64,000 bases of DNA from Agromyces sp. Root81. Lineage in GTDB: Bacteria; Actinomycetota; Actinomycetes; Actinomycetales; Microbacteriaceae. The position numbers and the translations under genes are program-made. Of the stretch, positions 63,642-64,000 are shown in pieces. Each line of letters starts with the position of its first letter. Position 1 is the first letter of the stretch. The notes under the pieces were generated by a model. The model searched no databases. It was not told where the DNA came from and saw only the letters and a program-made list of their open reading frames with translations. The stretch is taken from positions 1,849,261 through 1,913,260 of the forward strand of contig NZ_LMIR01000002.1 in the NCBI RefSeq assembly GCF_001429165.1, written 5' to 3'.

Positions 63642-64000
63642 TCGGCTGAAGGCGATCCGCGACCCGCATGAAGTTCTCGCGCCCGCCGAACTCGATGTGG
63701 TTGCCGTCTCCGGCGTTGCGAACGGTACTGTTCCGAATGTGGAGACCGCTTCCGAGCCGGCGGAACCGCTCGTCCACTCGTCCGCTGAGCCCCGCGCCGC
63801 TGCTCCGCATTCGAGGCGCGAGCCGGCGGCATCCGACCCGCTCGCCGCGGTGAAGGAGAAAGCCGCGCAGGAACTGTTCGTGCGCATCGGTTCGCGGCTG
63901 AGTGACTCGACTCTGACCGAACAGCAGTTGCACCAGTTGGCACGGTCGGAGCTCGCCGAAATCGTCGCAGCGGAGCAGCTCGCCATGTCGACGTCTGAGC
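63628..64000 (+). CDS. TadA/CpaF pilus ATPase, N-terminus (cut by right edge)
   Basis: ATG 63628 opens 124 codons to the window edge: MNLNDRLKAIRDPHEVLAP, a variable acidic/Pro/Ala linker, then the helical CpaF N-terminal domain KEKAAQELFVRIGSRLSD with the following STLTEQQLHQLARSELAEIV. GAGAAGG ribosome site. It overlaps the TadZ stop by 14 nt. The ATPase core lies outside the window. Confidence 0.82.
   Translation, partial: MNLNDRLKAIRDPHEVLAPAELDVVAVSGVANGTVPNVETASEPAEPLVHSSAEPRAAAPHSRREPAASDPLAAVKEKAAQELFVRIGSRLSDSTLTEQQLHQLARSELAEIVAAEQLAMSTSE

Noticed and set aside
1..64000. CRISPR arrays, insertion sequences, integrase or phage genes
   Set aside because: No spaced direct repeats of CRISPR type, no transposase or integrase motifs; the only arrays are the 31-bp triplet at 57043 (no spacers) and the coding 18-bp triplet in menF.

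Overview
The window is about 70% G+C, almost wall-to-wall coding, uses GTG starts freely and places many start codons directly behind a TANNNT -10 box (leaderless mRNAs). Together with a menaquinone pathway, a bS22 peptide, DUF222/HNH, DUF4229 and DUF402 proteins and a dispersed 'GGTTTCGA...CTCAACC' repeat, this points to an actinobacterium, most likely family Microbacteriaceae (genus not determinable here; an Agromyces-like genome would fit). Function calls rest on family motifs read by eye; no database was searched.

Left part (1-10.7 kb): a cysteine-rich leader peptide with its own promoter precedes a gene cut by the left edge. Then come upp, tadA, a TetR/SDR divergent pair with a visible operator over the promoter, a CDF cation transporter, proC, a small membrane protein, rlmC, a DUF402 protein, a membrane protein coupled to an ECF-like sigma factor, a MazG-like pyrophosphohydrolase and a DUF222/HNH protein.

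Potassium region (10.7-22.6 kb): a complete minus-strand Kdp operon (27-residue membrane peptide, kdpF, A, B, C, D, E) and a Ktr/Trk-type pair (NAD-binding RCK subunit plus channel subunit) flank two convergent, mutually related genes of unknown function and a small two-helix membrane protein.

22.6-37.8 kb: an ArsR-like regulator, a very large RND pump with a coiled-coil insertion, a DUF1772 protein, a GNAT acetyltransferase, bS22, a glutaredoxin-like protein, a lipoprotein, then a sulfatase set (type I arylsulfatase, HAD phosphatase, SulP transporter, convergent formylglycine-generating enzyme), an unknown membrane protein and an archaeal/eukaryal-type aspartyl-tRNA synthetase.

37.8-57.0 kb: a cytochrome c maturation operon (phosphatase, ResA/TlpA, CcdA, ResB, CcsB), an MFS/MerR divergent pair with an operator dyad, and a near-complete menaquinone locus (menC, menB, menE, menA, menD, menF, menG/ubiE, long-chain polyprenyl diphosphate synthase), interrupted by small membrane proteins and a PPK2 kinase and ending with an FprA-type ferredoxin reductase. 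Cytochrome c assembly and quinone synthesis together build the respiratory chain.

57.0-64 kb: three tandem 31-bp repeats, then a Tad/Flp pilus locus of visibly lower G+C: prepilin peptidase, large unknown membrane protein, Flp pilin, TadE-like and TadG-like proteins, CpaB, TadZ/CpaE and the start of the TadA/CpaF ATPase, cut by the right edge. Three CCCC-N6-GGGG dyads lie in its intergenic regions. The only long stretch with little protein-coding content is 104-603, which holds the leader peptide, its promoter and possible RNA hairpins; no tRNA, rRNA, CRISPR array or insertion sequence was found.
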